35,480 nt of DNA from Clostridia bacterium (lineage in GTDB: Bacteria > Bacillota > Clostridia > Oscillospirales > CAG-272): contig JAFTBN010000045.1 in the NCBI GenBank assembly GCA_017455185.1, positions 1 through 35,480 of the forward strand. The letters are read 5' to 3'. The position numbers were made by a program, and so were the translations under genes. How positions within the stretch are numbered: position 1 is the first letter of the stretch; every line of letters begins with the position of its first letter. Below, piece by piece: positions 24,604 through 33,962 of the stretch. The notes under the pieces were generated by a model that made no database searches, was not told the origin of the DNA, and worked only from the letters and a program-made list of their open reading frames with translations.

Positions 24604-24786
24604 ATGGTAAAGATTACACTTGTTAAGAGTTTGATTGCTGCCAAGCCGAACACGGTTGCCACCGCGAAATCTCTTGGCTTGCACAAGGTCGGTCATTCGG
24701 TTGTGATCGAAAACACACCTGAACTGAGCGGAAAGCTTCGCATTCTTGCTCATTTAATTACGGTTGAACCCGTAGAAAATGCGTAA
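24604..24786 (+). CDS. rpmD: 50S ribosomal protein L30
   Basis: 60 residues: [30 protein letters not shown] with the usual ferredoxin-like pattern. Present in this cluster in most but not all bacteria. GGAGG precedes the ATG; its end lies 13 nt before the rplO start, and the rplO ribosome binding site overlaps its stop. Confidence 0.97.
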   Translation: MVKITLVKSLIAAKPNTVATAKSLGLHKVGHSVVIENTPELSGKLRILAHLITVEPVENA

Positions 24787-24799
24787 GGAGGTGCTTGAA

Positions 24800-25246
24800 A
24801 TGTCTTTGAAATTAAATGATCTCAGACCTGCTGAAGGTTCGGTGAAACTGAACTGGCGTAAAGGCAGAGGCCCCGGTTCCGGTAACGGCAAGACCGCCGG
24901 CAAAGGCCACAAGGGTCAGAATGCCCGTTCCGGCGGCGGTGTCCGTCCCGGATTTGAAGGTGGTCAGCTGCCGCTTTACAGAAAGCTTCCGAAGCGCGGA
25001 TTCAAGAATCATTTCGCAGTTGTGTATGCAACCGTGAATGTGAGCGATCTGTCTTCTTTCGAGGCCGGTTCTGTTGTTGATTTGGAAGCATTGCAGAGCA
25101 AAGGCTTCGTAAAGAATGCCTATGACGGCTTGAAAGTGTTGGGCAATGGTGAATTGGAAGTTGCTTTGACAGTCAAGGCTTCAAAATTTTCTGCAAGTGC
25201 TAAGGAAAAGATTGAAAAGGCTGGCGGAACTGTAGAGGAGGTATAA
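24800..25246 (+). CDS. rplO: 50S ribosomal protein L15
   Basis: 148 residues from the ATG at 24800, preceded by AAGGAGGTG. An in-frame start 21 nt earlier overlaps rpmD and is rejected. Late assembly protein with the extended glycine-rich arm [20 protein letters not shown] and [19 protein letters not shown]. Three bases separate it from secY. Confidence 0.98.
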   Translation: MSLKLNDLRPAEGSVKLNWRKGRGPGSGNGKTAGKGHKGQNARSGGGVRPGFEGGQLPLYRKLPKRGFKNHFAVVYATVNVSDLSSFEAGSVVDLEALQSKGFVKNAYDGLKVLGNGELEVALTVKASKFSASAKEKIEKAGGTVEEV

Positions 25247-25249
25247 GGG

Positions 25250-26566
25250 ATGTTTCAAACTTTCAAAAATGCCTGGAGAATTCCGGAGTTGAGAAAAAAG
25301 ATCCTGTTTACCTTTTTGATTATCGTCCTGTACAGAATCGGTTCCAATATCCCTGTTCCGTATGTAAACGGTGAAGCAATCAACGGGTGGTTTACCTCTA
25401 CCGCCGGAAGTTCGATCCTGACGTATTTCAACATTCTGTCGGGTTCCGCTCTGAGCTATGGTACGCTGTTCGCCCTGTCCGTTTCTCCTTACATTACGGC
25501 ATCAATCGTGGTACAGCTTCTTTGCGTCGCGATTCCTGCCCTCGAAAGATGGTCCAAGGATGAAGCAGGCCGCAAGAAGGTCAATGTTCTGACCCGAATC
25601 ATCACGGTGGTTCTGGCTATCGTTACCGCGTTGGGCTATGCTTTGCTGCTCCGCAACAACAGCAGCGCAGACAACATGCTGCTTGTAAACGGCGCAAAAA
25701 CCACTGCATGGCAGATTATTGTCATGGTGGCCTGCTATTGCGCGGGTGCCGCAATTGTCATGTGGCTCGGCGAAAAGGTCAACGAACATGGTATCGGGAA
25801 CGGCATTTCCATCATCCTGTTTGCAGGTATTGTTTCCAGAGGTCCGGCCCTGATCGGCGGTCTGTGGAGCATGATTACAAGCGATAAGTATCATATCGCA
25901 GTCGGCATTCTGCTTGGCGTCCTTTCGGTTGCCATTACGCTTGCTCTGATCGTCCTGATCGTTTGGGTGACAAACTCCGAACGTCGGATTCCGATTCAGT
26001 ATGCGAAGAGAACCGTCGGGCGGAAGATGTATGGCGGTCAGTCCAGCAACCTGCCGTTGAAGTTGAATATGGCCGGCGTTATGCCGATCATCTTCGCCAA
26101 CTCCATCGTTGCGATTCCGGCTACCATTGCTTCTCTGATGTCGAAAGAGAACTGGTTCACCCGTTTCGTGGACAACTGGTTTGATACCGACACATGGATT
26201 TACATTGTTATAAATGTAATTCTGATTATCGCTTTCTCGTACTTCTACATTATGATTTCTTTCAACCCTGTGGAAGTTGCGAACAACATCAAGGATAACG
26301 GCGGTGCGGTTCCGGGTATTCGTCCCGGAAAGCCTACTTCCGATTACATTCAGAAGGTTCTGAACCGTGTTACGCTGATCGGCGCTGCGTTTTTGACGAT
26401 TGTTGCGGCTCTGCCGTTGATCATCAATGCTGTGTCCGGCGGTCAGTTTGCGGGCATTGCTTTCGGCGGAACATCCATCCTGATCGTGGTTGGCGTTGCG
26501 CTTGAAACCGTTCGTGAGCTTGAATCGCAGATTACGATGCGTAACTACAAGGGCTTCCTTGATTAA
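25250..26566 (+). CDS. secY: Preprotein translocase subunit SecY
   Basis: 438 residues with ten membrane helices, the channel of the Sec translocon. MFQTFKNAWRIPELRKKILFT, the plug region, GIGNGISIILFAGIV, and the cytoplasmic loop RRIPIQYAKR are family signatures. The C-terminus ends YKGFLD without an extra tail. It needs SecE and SecG, encoded elsewhere. AGGAGG lies in the end of rplO. Confidence 0.98.
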   Translation: MFQTFKNAWRIPELRKKILFTFLIIVLYRIGSNIPVPYVNGEAINGWFTSTAGSSILTYFNILSGSALSYGTLFALSVSPYITASIVVQLLCVAIPALERWSKDEAGRKKVNVLTRIITVVLAIVTALGYALLLRNNSSADNMLLVNGAKTTAWQIIVMVACYCAGAAIVMWLGEKVNEHGIGNGISIILFAGIVSRGPALIGGLWSMITSDKYHIAVGILLGVLSVAITLALIVLIVWVTNSERRIPIQYAKRTVGRKMYGGQSSNLPLKLNMAGVMPIIFANSIVAIPATIASLMSKENWFTRFVDNWFDTDTWIYIVINVILIIAFSYFYIMISFNPVEVANNIKDNGGAVPGIRPGKPTSDYIQKVLNRVTLIGAAFLTIVAALPLIINAVSGGQFAGIAFGGTSILIVVGVALETVRELESQITMRNYKGFLD

Positions 26567-26584
26567 TTCATTTTGGTGATTGGC

Positions 26585-27223
26585 ATGAATTTAATACTCA
26601 TGGGTGCTCCCGGTGCGGGAAAAGGCACACAATCAACAAAAATTTCTGAGCACTATGGTATTCCTGCTGTTGCGACCGGAGATATTCTCCGGTCCGCAAT
26701 GAAGGAAGGCACAGAGCTCGGAGTCAAAGCCAAATCCTTTATTGAAGCCGGCCAGCTGGTTCCGGACGAAGTGGTGATTGGCATTATCAAAGAGCGTCTT
26801 GCCGAAAAGGATTGTGCAAACGGATTCATCCTGGATGGATTCCCGCGTTCCATTCCTCAGGCGGAGGCTTTGCAGGCTATGGGCGTTCACATCGATGTTG
26901 TCATCAGCATTGAGGTGGCGGACGAAGTAATCGTAGAGCGCATGAGCGGCCGTCGGGTTTGCTCCTGCGGAGCTTCCTACCACGTCGTGTTCAATCCTCC
27001 CGCCAAGGAAGGCATTTGCGACCGGTGCGGAAGCGAACTGTACATTCGTCGGGACGATGATCCTGCCACAGTGCAAGAGCGTTTGAAGACTTATCATACG
27101 CAGACCGAGCCTTTGAAGGATTTCTATGCGAAGGCCGGAATTCTTGAAATTGTTCAGGGCAGAGAAGATGTGGCCGATACAACCAAGGCCGTCTTTGAAG
27201 TTTTGAAGAAATTTGAAGGGTAA
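26585..27223 (+). CDS. adk: Adenylate kinase with altered zinc knuckle
   Basis: 212 residues from the ATG at 26585. A TTG 12 nt upstream is also in frame but the family starts at MNLILMGAPG. It interconverts AMP+ATP and 2 ADP. P-loop GAPGAGKGTQ, the AMP region ATGDILRSAM, and DGFPRS are present. The LID carries Cys126, Cys128, Cys145 and Cys148. The first pair reads VCSCG, CxC instead of the usual CxxC of Gram-positive zinc enzymes. The ribosome binding site (GGTGAT) is weak compared with the neighbours. Confidence 0.97.
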   Translation: MNLILMGAPGAGKGTQSTKISEHYGIPAVATGDILRSAMKEGTELGVKAKSFIEAGQLVPDEVVIGIIKERLAEKDCANGFILDGFPRSIPQAEALQAMGVHIDVVISIEVADEVIVERMSGRRVCSCGASYHVVFNPPAKEGICDRCGSELYIRRDDDPATVQERLKTYHTQTEPLKDFYAKAGILEIVQGREDVADTTKAVFEVLKKFEG

Positions 27224-27227
27224 TGAA

Positions 27228-27989
27228 ATGATTCAGCTTAAGAACGCTCAGCAGATTCAAGCCTTGAAGGATGCTGGAAAAATAACGGGTGAAGCATTAC
27301 TGGCTGCCAGAGATGCTCTCCGAGTCGGAATGACAACGTACGAATTGGACAAAGTCGTACACGATTACATTGTAAAGGCAGGTGCCACGCCCTCCTTCCT
27401 GGGATACGGCGGATTTCCTGCCAGTGCATGCATCAGCATTAACGATGAAGTCATTCACGGGATTCCGGACCGTAAGCACGTCATCCAGGACGGCGATATC
27501 GTCAAAGTGGATGTCGGTGCTTACTACAAGGGATACCATGGTGACAGCGCCAGGACCATTCCTGTCGGAAAGGTCAGCGAGGAAGCTATGCGCCTGATCA
27601 AGGCGACAAGAGAAAGTTTCTACGCGGGCCTTGCGGCTGTGAAGGACGGGAACCGAATCGGCGACATCGGCGCGGCTGTAGATGCCGTTGTGTGCAAATA
27701 CGGGTTTTCGACTGTACGGAAGTATGTCGGACATGGAGTGGGACGCGACCTGCACGAGGCGCCGGATGTTCCGAATTACGGCACACCCGGTCGTGGACCG
27801 AGGCTTTGCCATGGTATGGTGATTGCCATCGAGCCCATGGTGAATGTGGGAACGTACGAAGTATATGAGCTCCCGAACGGATGGACGGTGAAAACCCGCG
27901 ACCATTCCCTGAGTTCTCATTACGAAAATACAATCGCGTTGACCGAAAATGGTGTTATCAATCTGACTTTGATTGAAGAGGATTTTTAA
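27228..27989 (+). CDS. map: Methionine aminopeptidase, type I
   Basis: 253 residues from the ATG at 27228. A TTG at 27213 inside the adk end is rejected because GAAGGG fits the ATG. It removes the initiator Met from nascent proteins. [26 protein letters not shown] (two metal Asp), [13 protein letters not shown] (His ligand), IEPMVN and the final Glu in [12 protein letters not shown] give the full dinuclear site. No N-terminal SEC-C zinc extension. Confidence 0.98.
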   Translation: MIQLKNAQQIQALKDAGKITGEALLAARDALRVGMTTYELDKVVHDYIVKAGATPSFLGYGGFPASACISINDEVIHGIPDRKHVIQDGDIVKVDVGAYYKGYHGDSARTIPVGKVSEEAMRLIKATRESFYAGLAAVKDGNRIGDIGAAVDAVVCKYGFSTVRKYVGHGVGRDLHEAPDVPNYGTPGRGPRLCHGMVIAIEPMVNVGTYEVYELPNGWTVKTRDHSLSSHYENTIALTENGVINLTLIEEDF

Positions 27990-28006
27990 TCCACTGGAGG
28001 GATATT

Positions 28007-28225
28007 TTGGCAAAAGATGATGTGATTGAATTTGAAGGTGTCGTTCTGGAGGCTTTGCCCAACGCGACTTTCAAAGTGAAATTGCCGAACGGCCATATCG
28101 TTATGGCTCACATTTCCGGCAGACTTCGGCAGAATTACATTCGTATTTTACCGGGAGATAAGGTAACCGTGGAAGTTTCGGTCTATGATCTGACAAAAGG
28201 CCGGATCACATGGCGCGCCAAATAA
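28007..28225 (+). CDS. infA: Translation initiation factor IF-1
   Basis: 72 residues, starting at TTG ([19 protein letters not shown]...), the only plausible start: the family begins AKDDVIE and GGAGGG lies 7 nt upstream. Small OB-fold protein that blocks the 30S A site during initiation. [23 protein letters not shown] is diagnostic. A TTG start may moderate its level relative to neighbours. Confidence 0.97.
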   Translation: MAKDDVIEFEGVVLEALPNATFKVKLPNGHIVMAHISGRLRQNYIRILPGDKVTVEVSVYDLTKGRITWRAK

Positions 28226-28249
28226 ACGGTGGAGTGCGAAGGGAAAGAA

Positions 28250-28263
28250 CATGCCCCGGCATG
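28250..28263 (+). other. Small palindromic hairpin between infA and rpmJ
   Basis: CATGC-CCCG-GCATG followed by ATTTTT. It is too short for a confident terminator inside an essential operon. It may attenuate transcription or be a processing site. Confidence 0.3.
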
Positions 28264-28296
28264 ATTTTTAGTATGAAAGGTTGGTATAGCTAGCTC

Positions 28297-28410
28297 ATGA
28301 AAGTGAAACCGTCCGTAAAGAAGATATGCAATAAATGCAAAATCATTAAGAGAAGAGGGATTGTCATGGTCATCTGTGAAAATCCCAAACACAAGCAGAG
28401 ACAGGGTTAA
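28297..28410 (+). CDS. rpmJ: 50S ribosomal protein L36, zinc type
   Basis: 37 residues: [20 protein letters not shown], then [17 protein letters not shown]. The zinc ligands Cys11, Cys14, Cys27 and His32 are present (CxxC, C-x4-H). It is easily missed for its size. The position between infA and rpsM is standard. Its ribosome binding site is odd: the nearest purine run (GAAAGG) ends about 17 nt before the ATG, with a TAGCTAGC palindrome between. Confidence 0.97.
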   Translation: MKVKPSVKKICNKCKIIKRRGIVMVICENPKHKQRQG

Positions 28411-28450
28411 TCCCGTCCTTCGAATTTAGAAACGAGAGGTGAAATAAAGA

Positions 28451-28819
28451 ATGGCTCGTATTGCTGGTGTTGATATCCCGAATAACAAACGCGTAGAAAT
28501 CGCTTTGACTTACATTTATGGAATCGGCAGAAAGAGTTCCAACGATATCCTGGCGCAGACCGGTATTGATCCCGACACCCGCGCGAAGGATCTCACGGAA
28601 GATCAGATTGCTCAGATCCGTGATGTCATTGAAAATCATTATGTGGTGGAAGGTGACCTTCGCCGTAATGTTGCTCTGGATATCAAGAGAATGGTCGATA
28701 TCAACTGCTATCGTGGTATCAGACACAGAAAAGGCTTGCCTGTAAGAGGACAGAGAACGAAGACGAACGCCAGAACCAGAAAAGGTCCGGCTAAGACAAT
28801 CGCGAATAAGAAGAAATAA
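28451..28819 (+). CDS. rpsM: 30S ribosomal protein S13
   Basis: 122 residues. It sits at the top of the 30S head and contacts the P-site tRNA and L5. [51 protein letters not shown] and the basic tail [16 protein letters not shown] are canonical. Confidence 0.98.
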   Translation: MARIAGVDIPNNKRVEIALTYIYGIGRKSSNDILAQTGIDPDTRAKDLTEDQIAQIRDVIENHYVVEGDLRRNVALDIKRMVDINCYRGIRHRKGLPVRGQRTKTNARTRKGPAKTIANKKK

Positions 28820-28835
28820 AGGAGTGGCATAAACG

Positions 28836-29231
28836 ATGGCTAAAACAAATGCAAAAGTCACTAAGAGACGCCGCGACAGACGTGTGGTTGAAAAGGGTGT
28901 GGTTCACATCAATGCTTCTTTCAACAACACCATCGTGACGATTACCGATATGCAGGGGAACGCTCTTGCATGGGCATCTGCCGGAGAACTTGGTTTCAAG
29001 GGTTCCAGAAAATCGACACCGTTTGCTGCACAATCCGCTTCTGAAACAGCTGCAAAAGCTGCGTTGGAATATGGTCTGAAGAGTGTTGAAGTTTACGTTA
29101 AGGGCCCCGGCTCGGGACGTGAATCCGCTATCCGTGCTTTGGAGACCGTCGGAATCCAGGTTACCCTGATCCGTGACGTCACTCCGATCCCGCACAATGG
29201 ATGCAGACCGCCTAAGCGTAGACGTGTATAA
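28836..29231 (+). CDS. rpsK: 30S ribosomal protein S11
   Basis: 131 residues. Platform protein near the E site. [49 protein letters not shown] and the invariant end [16 protein letters not shown] identify it. Confidence 0.98.
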   Translation: MAKTNAKVTKRRRDRRVVEKGVVHINASFNNTIVTITDMQGNALAWASAGELGFKGSRKSTPFAAQSASETAAKAALEYGLKSVEVYVKGPGSGRESAIRALETVGIQVTLIRDVTPIPHNGCRPPKRRRV

Positions 29232-29246
29232 GAGGAGGAAACAGTA

Positions 29247-29843
29247 ATGGCAGTAGATAGAGTACCGATTTTAAAGAGATGCAAAGCGCTGGATATCAAT
29301 CCTTCCGTTTTGGGTTATGATAAAGAATCGAACCGTCAGGTCAAAAAGACCAACAAGAAGATGAGCGAATATGCACTGCATCTGAGAGAGAAGCAGAAGG
29401 CAAAGTTCATCTATGGCGTTTTGGAGAAACCCTTCCGTAACTATTACGAAAAGGCTGCAAAGATGCCCGGTCAGACCGGTGAAAACCTGATGACCATGCT
29501 GGAAAGCCGCCTGGACAATGTTGTCTTCAGAATGACCATGGCTCGTACCAGAAAAGAAGCCCGTCAGCTGGTGGATCATCATTTTGTTACCGTAAACGGC
29601 AAGTCCGTCAACATTCCTTCCTACCTGGTTAAGGCAGGCGACGTCATTGAAATTGCTGAAAAGTACAAGAGCAATGACCGCATGAAGGAAATTTGCGAGA
29701 GAACCGCTGCCCGCCTTGTTCCTTCCTGGATCGAATGCGATAAGGAAAACAAGAAGGCTACGATTACGGAACTCCCGAAGAGAGAACAGATTGAGGACAT
29801 CCCTGTTAACGAGACATTGATCGTCGAGTTGTATTCCAAATAA
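29247..29843 (+). CDS. rpsD: 30S ribosomal protein S4, zinc-free form
   Basis: 198 residues. Primary 16S-binding protein; in B. subtilis it represses its own gene. The N-terminal region ([20 protein letters not shown]) lacks the four-Cys zinc knuckle, so this is the C-minus form. The S4 domain ([36 protein letters not shown]) is complete. A 181-nt structured spacer separates it from rpoA. Confidence 0.97.
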   Translation: MAVDRVPILKRCKALDINPSVLGYDKESNRQVKKTNKKMSEYALHLREKQKAKFIYGVLEKPFRNYYEKAAKMPGQTGENLMTMLESRLDNVVFRMTMARTRKEARQLVDHHFVTVNGKSVNIPSYLVKAGDVIEIAEKYKSNDRMKEICERTAARLVPSWIECDKENKKATITELPKREQIEDIPVNETLIVELYSK

Positions 29844-29859
29844 TACGGAGCGTGCGGCC

Positions 29860-29995
29860 GTGCATTTTGGAATCAATTTGAAATGCACCCGTGTCTTCGT
29901 GGTTTTTTGAGCAGAAAGCCGGGACTTCCCGGGGCCGGTTTGAAGGCCGGCGGGAATATCCGGATTGTAGAAGCCCGAATCTTCAGAAATGAAGA
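29860..29995 (+). other. Structured spacer between rpsD and rpoA
   Basis: GTGCATTT/AAATGCAC (29860-29888, perfect 8 bp), then GC-rich dyads (CCGGGACTTCCCGG and GCCGG/CCGGC, about 29925-29953), then TCTTCA-GAAA-TGAAGA (29980-29995), a 6-bp stem closed by a GNRA tetraloop about 12 nt before the rpoA ribosome binding site. No strong T-run follows the first stem (the TTTTTT at 29903-29908 comes 15 nt later). Candidate regulatory or processing region. Confidence 0.5.
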
Positions 29996-30024
29996 GAACT
30001 ATTAAGTAGGAGGTATTATTTGGA

Positions 30025-30999
30025 ATGATCGAAATAGAGAAGCCTATCATTAAAATAGATGAGCTGAGTGAAGACGGCACTTTTGGTCGTTTTGTCGTTG
30101 AACCGCTTGAAATCGGTTATGGCATTACCCTGGGTAACTCTTTGCGCAGAGTCCTTCTGAGCTCTCTGCCGGGATATGCAACCACCAGCGTCAAGATTGA
30201 CGGTGTGGTACACGAGTTTTCCGTGATTCCCGGTGTTGTTGAAGACGTGACTGAGATCATCCTGAACGTCAAGGGCATCGTTGCCCGCCTGCATACGTCC
30301 GAACCCGTTGTGGCCGTGATTGACGCGGTCGGCGAGAAGGAAGTCACTGCCGGCGATATCAGACTGAATGGGGACATTGAGATCCTGAACCCGAATCATC
30401 ACATCGCATATGTGGATGAGGGCGAAAGATTTTATATGGAACTGACGTTTGAAGGCGGTCATGGATATGTTTCCCAGGAGCGCAACAAGCAGCTGCACAC
30501 ACAGCTTGCCAACGCAACAACTTCTGCTCCGATTGGAACAATCTATACAGACTCCATTTATACACCGGTCAATTCTGTAAACTATACGGTGGACAACACC
30601 CGTGTGGGCAATATCACAGATTATGACAAATTGACAATCGAAGTGTTAACGAATGGAACGATTTCTGCAAAGCATGCGATTTCATTAGCATCCAAGATTC
30701 TCAACGAGCATCTGAAATTATTTGAAGATCTGTCCGATGAAAAACTGCCCGAGACAGTTCTGAGCGATGGCGAGGAACAGAAGAAGGGCAAAGTTCTTGA
30801 GATGATGATTGAGGAGCTTGACCTTTCCGTGCGCAGTCAAAACTGCCTGAAGCGCGCAAGTATTAATACGGTTGAAGAACTGATCAACCATACAGAAGCT
30901 GAGATGATCAAAGTTCGTAATCTCGGCAAGAAGTCGCTTGAAGAAATCACCCAGAAGCTGAAATCCCTGGATTTGGATTTCAAGCAAGAAGAAGACTAA
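30025..30999 (+). CDS. rpoA: DNA-directed RNA polymerase alpha subunit
   Basis: 324 residues. The N-terminal domain (to about 230) dimerises and seeds polymerase assembly: [27 protein letters not shown] is the conserved core. A linker leads to the C-terminal domain (about 255-315: [19 protein letters not shown] and [12 protein letters not shown]), which contacts UP elements and activators. Full length with no oddity. AGGAGG lies 15 nt before the ATG. Confidence 0.98.
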   Translation: MIEIEKPIIKIDELSEDGTFGRFVVEPLEIGYGITLGNSLRRVLLSSLPGYATTSVKIDGVVHEFSVIPGVVEDVTEIILNVKGIVARLHTSEPVVAVIDAVGEKEVTAGDIRLNGDIEILNPNHHIAYVDEGERFYMELTFEGGHGYVSQERNKQLHTQLANATTSAPIGTIYTDSIYTPVNSVNYTVDNTRVGNITDYDKLTIEVLTNGTISAKHAISLASKILNEHLKLFEDLSDEKLPETVLSDGEEQKKGKVLEMMIEELDLSVRSQNCLKRASINTVEELINHTEAEMIKVRNLGKKSLEEITQKLKSLDLDFKQEED

Positions 31000-31019
31000 C
31001 GGTAAGGAGGGAATAGAAA

Positions 31020-31394
31020 ATGCCCGGTTATAGAAAACTCGGTAGAGTGACTTCTCACAGAAATGCGATGCTTCGCGGCCTGGTCACTTTGCTGTTGGAT
31101 AAGGGTCAGGTCGAAACCACATTGACCCGTGCAAAAGAAGTACAGTCTGTAGCGGAAAAGATGATTACCGCTGCAAAGAAATCTTACAATTACCGTGAAA
31201 GCGGAGATAAGGCGAACGCTTACAATCAGCGTCGCGCATTGTATGCGTATATCACCCGTCCGGAAGTGGTCGAGAAGGCCGTTTCCAACATCGCTCCGAA
31301 TTATACGGACCGCAATGGCGGTTATACCCGCATTGTAAAGATGGGTCCGCGTCGCGGTGACGCTGCCGAGATGGCAGTCATCATGCTTGTCTAA
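31020..31394 (+). CDS. rplQ: 50S ribosomal protein L17
   Basis: 124 residues. [49 protein letters not shown] and the end [23 protein letters not shown] are canonical, with a short extension inside (the NYTDRNGG segment is normal). It is the last gene of the supercluster. Confidence 0.98.
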   Translation: MPGYRKLGRVTSHRNAMLRGLVTLLLDKGQVETTLTRAKEVQSVAEKMITAAKKSYNYRESGDKANAYNQRRALYAYITRPEVVEKAVSNIAPNYTDRNGGYTRIVKMGPRRGDAAEMAVIMLV

Positions 31395-31422
31395 TTGATG
31401 AATCAATAAACAGACAGGAAAG

Positions 31423-31484
31423 ATAGAGTTTTCCCGGGTATGCAATCGGATTCATACTTCCGGGGAAACTCTATTTGCTTTTTG
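31423..31484 (+). terminator. Strong terminator of the ribosomal supercluster
   Basis: A stem of about 20 bp (ATAGAGTTTTCCCGG... with CCGGGGAAACTCTAT, plus GTATG/CATAC after a 2-nt bulge) followed by TTGCTTTTT. Confidence 0.93.
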
Positions 31485-31500
31485 ACAGGAAGGAGGAAAC

Positions 31501-32184
31501 ATGATCGTCGGAAAATCATTTGAAGCGGTTTATACCAAGGCCCTGTTTGATCTGGACGGAACACTCGTGGATTCCGGCCCGGGCATTACCCGGTCCTGCC
31601 AATACGCGCTGAAGCAATTCGGCATTGAGGTGGAGGACCCCTCCACGCTGCGGTTCTTTGTCGGACCGCCCCTGACGCAGGCCTTTCCCGAGTTTTTCGG
31701 ATTCGATGAGGAACAGACGCGTCAGGCCATAGTCTATTACAGACAGTATTACAGGGATAAGGGCCTGTACGAAAGCAAAGTGTATGACGGGATCCCCGAA
31801 CTGCTGGCTTCGATGCGCAGGCGGGGTATTGCCTGCTACGTTGCGACGAGCAAGCCCGAGTTTTATGCAAAACAGGTGCTGGAATACCACGGCATTCTGG
31901 ACAGCTTTGACTTCGTGAGCGGAGCCATGATGAACGAGGGCCGCGGACGTAAGGAAGAAACAATAAATTTCTTGTTAGAACATGAGAATGTTACAAACAA
32001 AAAAGAATGTTTAATGATTGGCGACACAAAGTTTGATGTCATCGGAGCCGCCGCATGCGGGCTGGATTGCCTGGGCGTCAGCTTCGGGTTCGGAACGCCG
32101 GAAGATCTGCTCCGGCACGGGGCCCTGGCCGTGGCCGAAACCCCGGCTGAAATACTTGAAAACGTACCGTGGCTTGTGCTATAA
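31501..32184 (+). CDS. HAD-superfamily phosphatase, phosphoglycolate phosphatase-like
   Basis: 227 residues. Motif I FDLDGTLVDSG (Asp nucleophile), an alpha-helical cap, motif II VATSK, motif III lysine (GRKEET region) and motif IV MIGDTKFDVIGA are all present, as in Gph/PpaX-like enzymes. The substrate cannot be read. AAGGAGGAAAC precedes the ATG. Codons at 31,951-32,037 are strikingly AT-rich against GC-rich flanks, as if a tract had been exchanged. The glnS promoter lies in its last codons, and a terminator separates it from rplQ. Confidence 0.87.
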   Translation: MIVGKSFEAVYTKALFDLDGTLVDSGPGITRSCQYALKQFGIEVEDPSTLRFFVGPPLTQAFPEFFGFDEEQTRQAIVYYRQYYRDKGLYESKVYDGIPELLASMRRRGIACYVATSKPEFYAKQVLEYHGILDSFDFVSGAMMNEGRGRKEETINFLLEHENVTNKKECLMIGDTKFDVIGAAACGLDCLGVSFGFGTPEDLLRHGALAVAETPAEILENVPWLVL

Positions 32185-32185
32185 T
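32156..32185 (+). promoter_or_regulatory. Candidate glnS promoter within the end of the HAD gene
   Basis: TTGAAA (32156-32161), 18-bp spacer, TATAAT (32180-32185). It overlaps the HAD stop codon and lies about 50 nt before the glnS start. Confidence 0.6.
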
Positions 32186-32233
32186 CAAACTGCGTTTACG
32201 GAGAGTTTTTACCGCGAAGTTGTGAGGTTTACC

Positions 32234-33889
32234 ATGGAAGAAGTAATGCAAGGCAATTTTATACATGACGTGATCGACGAGGACCTGAAGGTCTATCCCA
32301 ATCTGAAGATTCATACCCGTTTTCCGCCTGAGCCCAACGGATATCTGCATATCGGTTCGGCAAAGGCCATCATGATCAATTACAAGACGGCCCAGAAATA
32401 CGGCGGTCTTTTCAACCTGCGCTTTGACGATACCAACCCTTCCAAAGAGGACACGGAATACGTCGAAGCCATCGAAGAGGACCTCAAGTGGCTGGGTGCC
32501 GTTCCCAACGGAGGCATCTATTACGGGTCGGATTATTTCGATCAATGCTATGCCTATGCCCTGAAACTGATTCGCGACGGCCTGGCTTATGTGGACGACC
32601 TGGATGCGGAGCAGCTTCGGCAATACCGCGGTACTCTGACAGAGCCCGGAAAGGAAAGCCCGTACCGCAATCGTTCGGTGGAGGAGAACCTTGATCTGTT
32701 CGAACGGATGCGCAAAGGGGAATTCCCGGACGGAAGCAAGACGCTTCGGGCCAAAATCGATATGTCCAGCCCGAACATGAACATGCGCGATCCGGCCATT
32801 TACCGCATTCTGCACGTTTCCCACCATCGGCAGGGAGACAAGTGGTGTATTTATCCTCTGTATGACTTCGCACACCCGATTCAGGACGCGATCGAGGGCA
32901 TTACCCATTCTCTTTGCTCCCTGGAATTTGAAAATCACCGGCCTTTGTACGACTGGGTCATCGAACACATCGGGGTTCAGAACAACCCCAATCCCAAGCA
33001 GCGCGAATTCGCCCGCCTGAATGTGACCTATACCGTTATGAGCAAGCGCTATCTGCGCCGTCTGGTGGAAACGGGTCTTGCGGACGGATGGGACGACCCC
33101 CGTCTGCCGACTCTGTGTGCGCTTCGCCGCCGCGGGTATACGCCTTCCTCCATTTTCAAATTCGTGGAGGACGCCGGTATTTCCAAAGCGGACAGCCTGG
33201 TGGATATCGCCATGCTCGAGGCAAACATCCGGGACGAACTGAATGACTCGGCGCCCCGCCGCATCGCGGTCAAGCATCCGATTCATATGGTGATTACCAA
33301 TTATCCTGAGGGAAAGACCGAGGAGTTCGAACTCCCCAACAATCCGAACCATCCGGAAACAGGGACAAGGAAGGTTCTCTTCTCGAGAGACCTTTACATT
33401 GACGAGGAGGACGTTTCCCTCAACCCGCCTCCGAAATATCAGCGGCTCAAACCCGACGGGGAAGTCCGCCTGATGGGCGCTTACATCGTGAAGTTCGAAG
33501 GGGCAGACGTGGACGAAGAGGGACACATCACCGAGGTTCGGGTCAGCGCCGATCTGGTGTCCGGCAACGGCAATCCGTCCGACGGAAGAAAAGTGAAGGG
33601 GACCATTCACTGGCTTTCCGGCGATAACGCCGAGAAGGCCACGCTGATGCTCTACGATTCTCTCTTCACCGAAGCCGATATGAACAAGGTGGACAGCGCG
33701 GATTACGACCGGTATCTCAATCCGAACTCGGTGGTCCGGATCGAAAACGCATTGGTCGAGAAGACCCTGGCGCAAAGCAACCCGGGGGACCGGTTCCAGT
33801 TCGTACGGGATGCGTACTATTGCAAGGACACAAAATATCCGAACACCTACAACCGGATCGTATCGCTGAAGGCACCCAAGAAAGACTGA
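32234..33889 (+). CDS. glnS: Glutaminyl-tRNA synthetase
   Basis: 551 residues from the ATG at 32234 (MEEVMQGNFIHDVIDEDL), with GTGAGG upstream. Longer in-frame starts lie inside the HAD gene. Class I synthetase charging tRNA-Gln directly. Signatures are RFPPEPNGYLHIGSAKAI (HIGH-type His39-Ser42), FDDTNPSKEDTEYVEAIEEDL, and the KMSKS-type TVMSKRYLRRLVE near residue 270. LCSLEFENHRPLYDW and the beta-barrel anticodon domain at the end are GlnRS rather than GluRS features. Many Bacillota lack GlnRS and use GatCAB, so acquisition by transfer is plausible. Confidence 0.96.
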   Translation: MEEVMQGNFIHDVIDEDLKVYPNLKIHTRFPPEPNGYLHIGSAKAIMINYKTAQKYGGLFNLRFDDTNPSKEDTEYVEAIEEDLKWLGAVPNGGIYYGSDYFDQCYAYALKLIRDGLAYVDDLDAEQLRQYRGTLTEPGKESPYRNRSVEENLDLFERMRKGEFPDGSKTLRAKIDMSSPNMNMRDPAIYRILHVSHHRQGDKWCIYPLYDFAHPIQDAIEGITHSLCSLEFENHRPLYDWVIEHIGVQNNPNPKQREFARLNVTYTVMSKRYLRRLVETGLADGWDDPRLPTLCALRRRGYTPSSIFKFVEDAGISKADSLVDIAMLEANIRDELNDSAPRRIAVKHPIHMVITNYPEGKTEEFELPNNPNHPETGTRKVLFSRDLYIDEEDVSLNPPPKYQRLKPDGEVRLMGAYIVKFEGADVDEEGHITEVRVSADLVSGNGNPSDGRKVKGTIHWLSGDNAEKATLMLYDSLFTEADMNKVDSADYDRYLNPNSVVRIENALVEKTLAQSNPGDRFQFVRDAYYCKDTKYPNTYNRIVSLKAPKKD

Positions 33890-33892
33890 AAA

Positions 33893-33914
33893 TGTCCCTG
33901 TTCAAACAGGGACA
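33893..33914. other. Inverted repeat just after glnS
   Basis: A 10-bp repeat (TGTCCCTGTT, 2 nt, AACAGGGACA). No T-run on the plus strand, so it is a hairpin of uncertain role. Confidence 0.4.
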
Positions 33915-33962
33915 AACAGAATCAAACGAGGACATGCCCTTTGGCGGGCACGGATGAAAAGA

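Noticed and set aside
32078-33775. 565-codon open frame antisense to glnS
   Set aside because: Very long, but glnS is complete and motif-perfect on the plus strand. The antisense product shows no recognisable motif and no convincing start signal.
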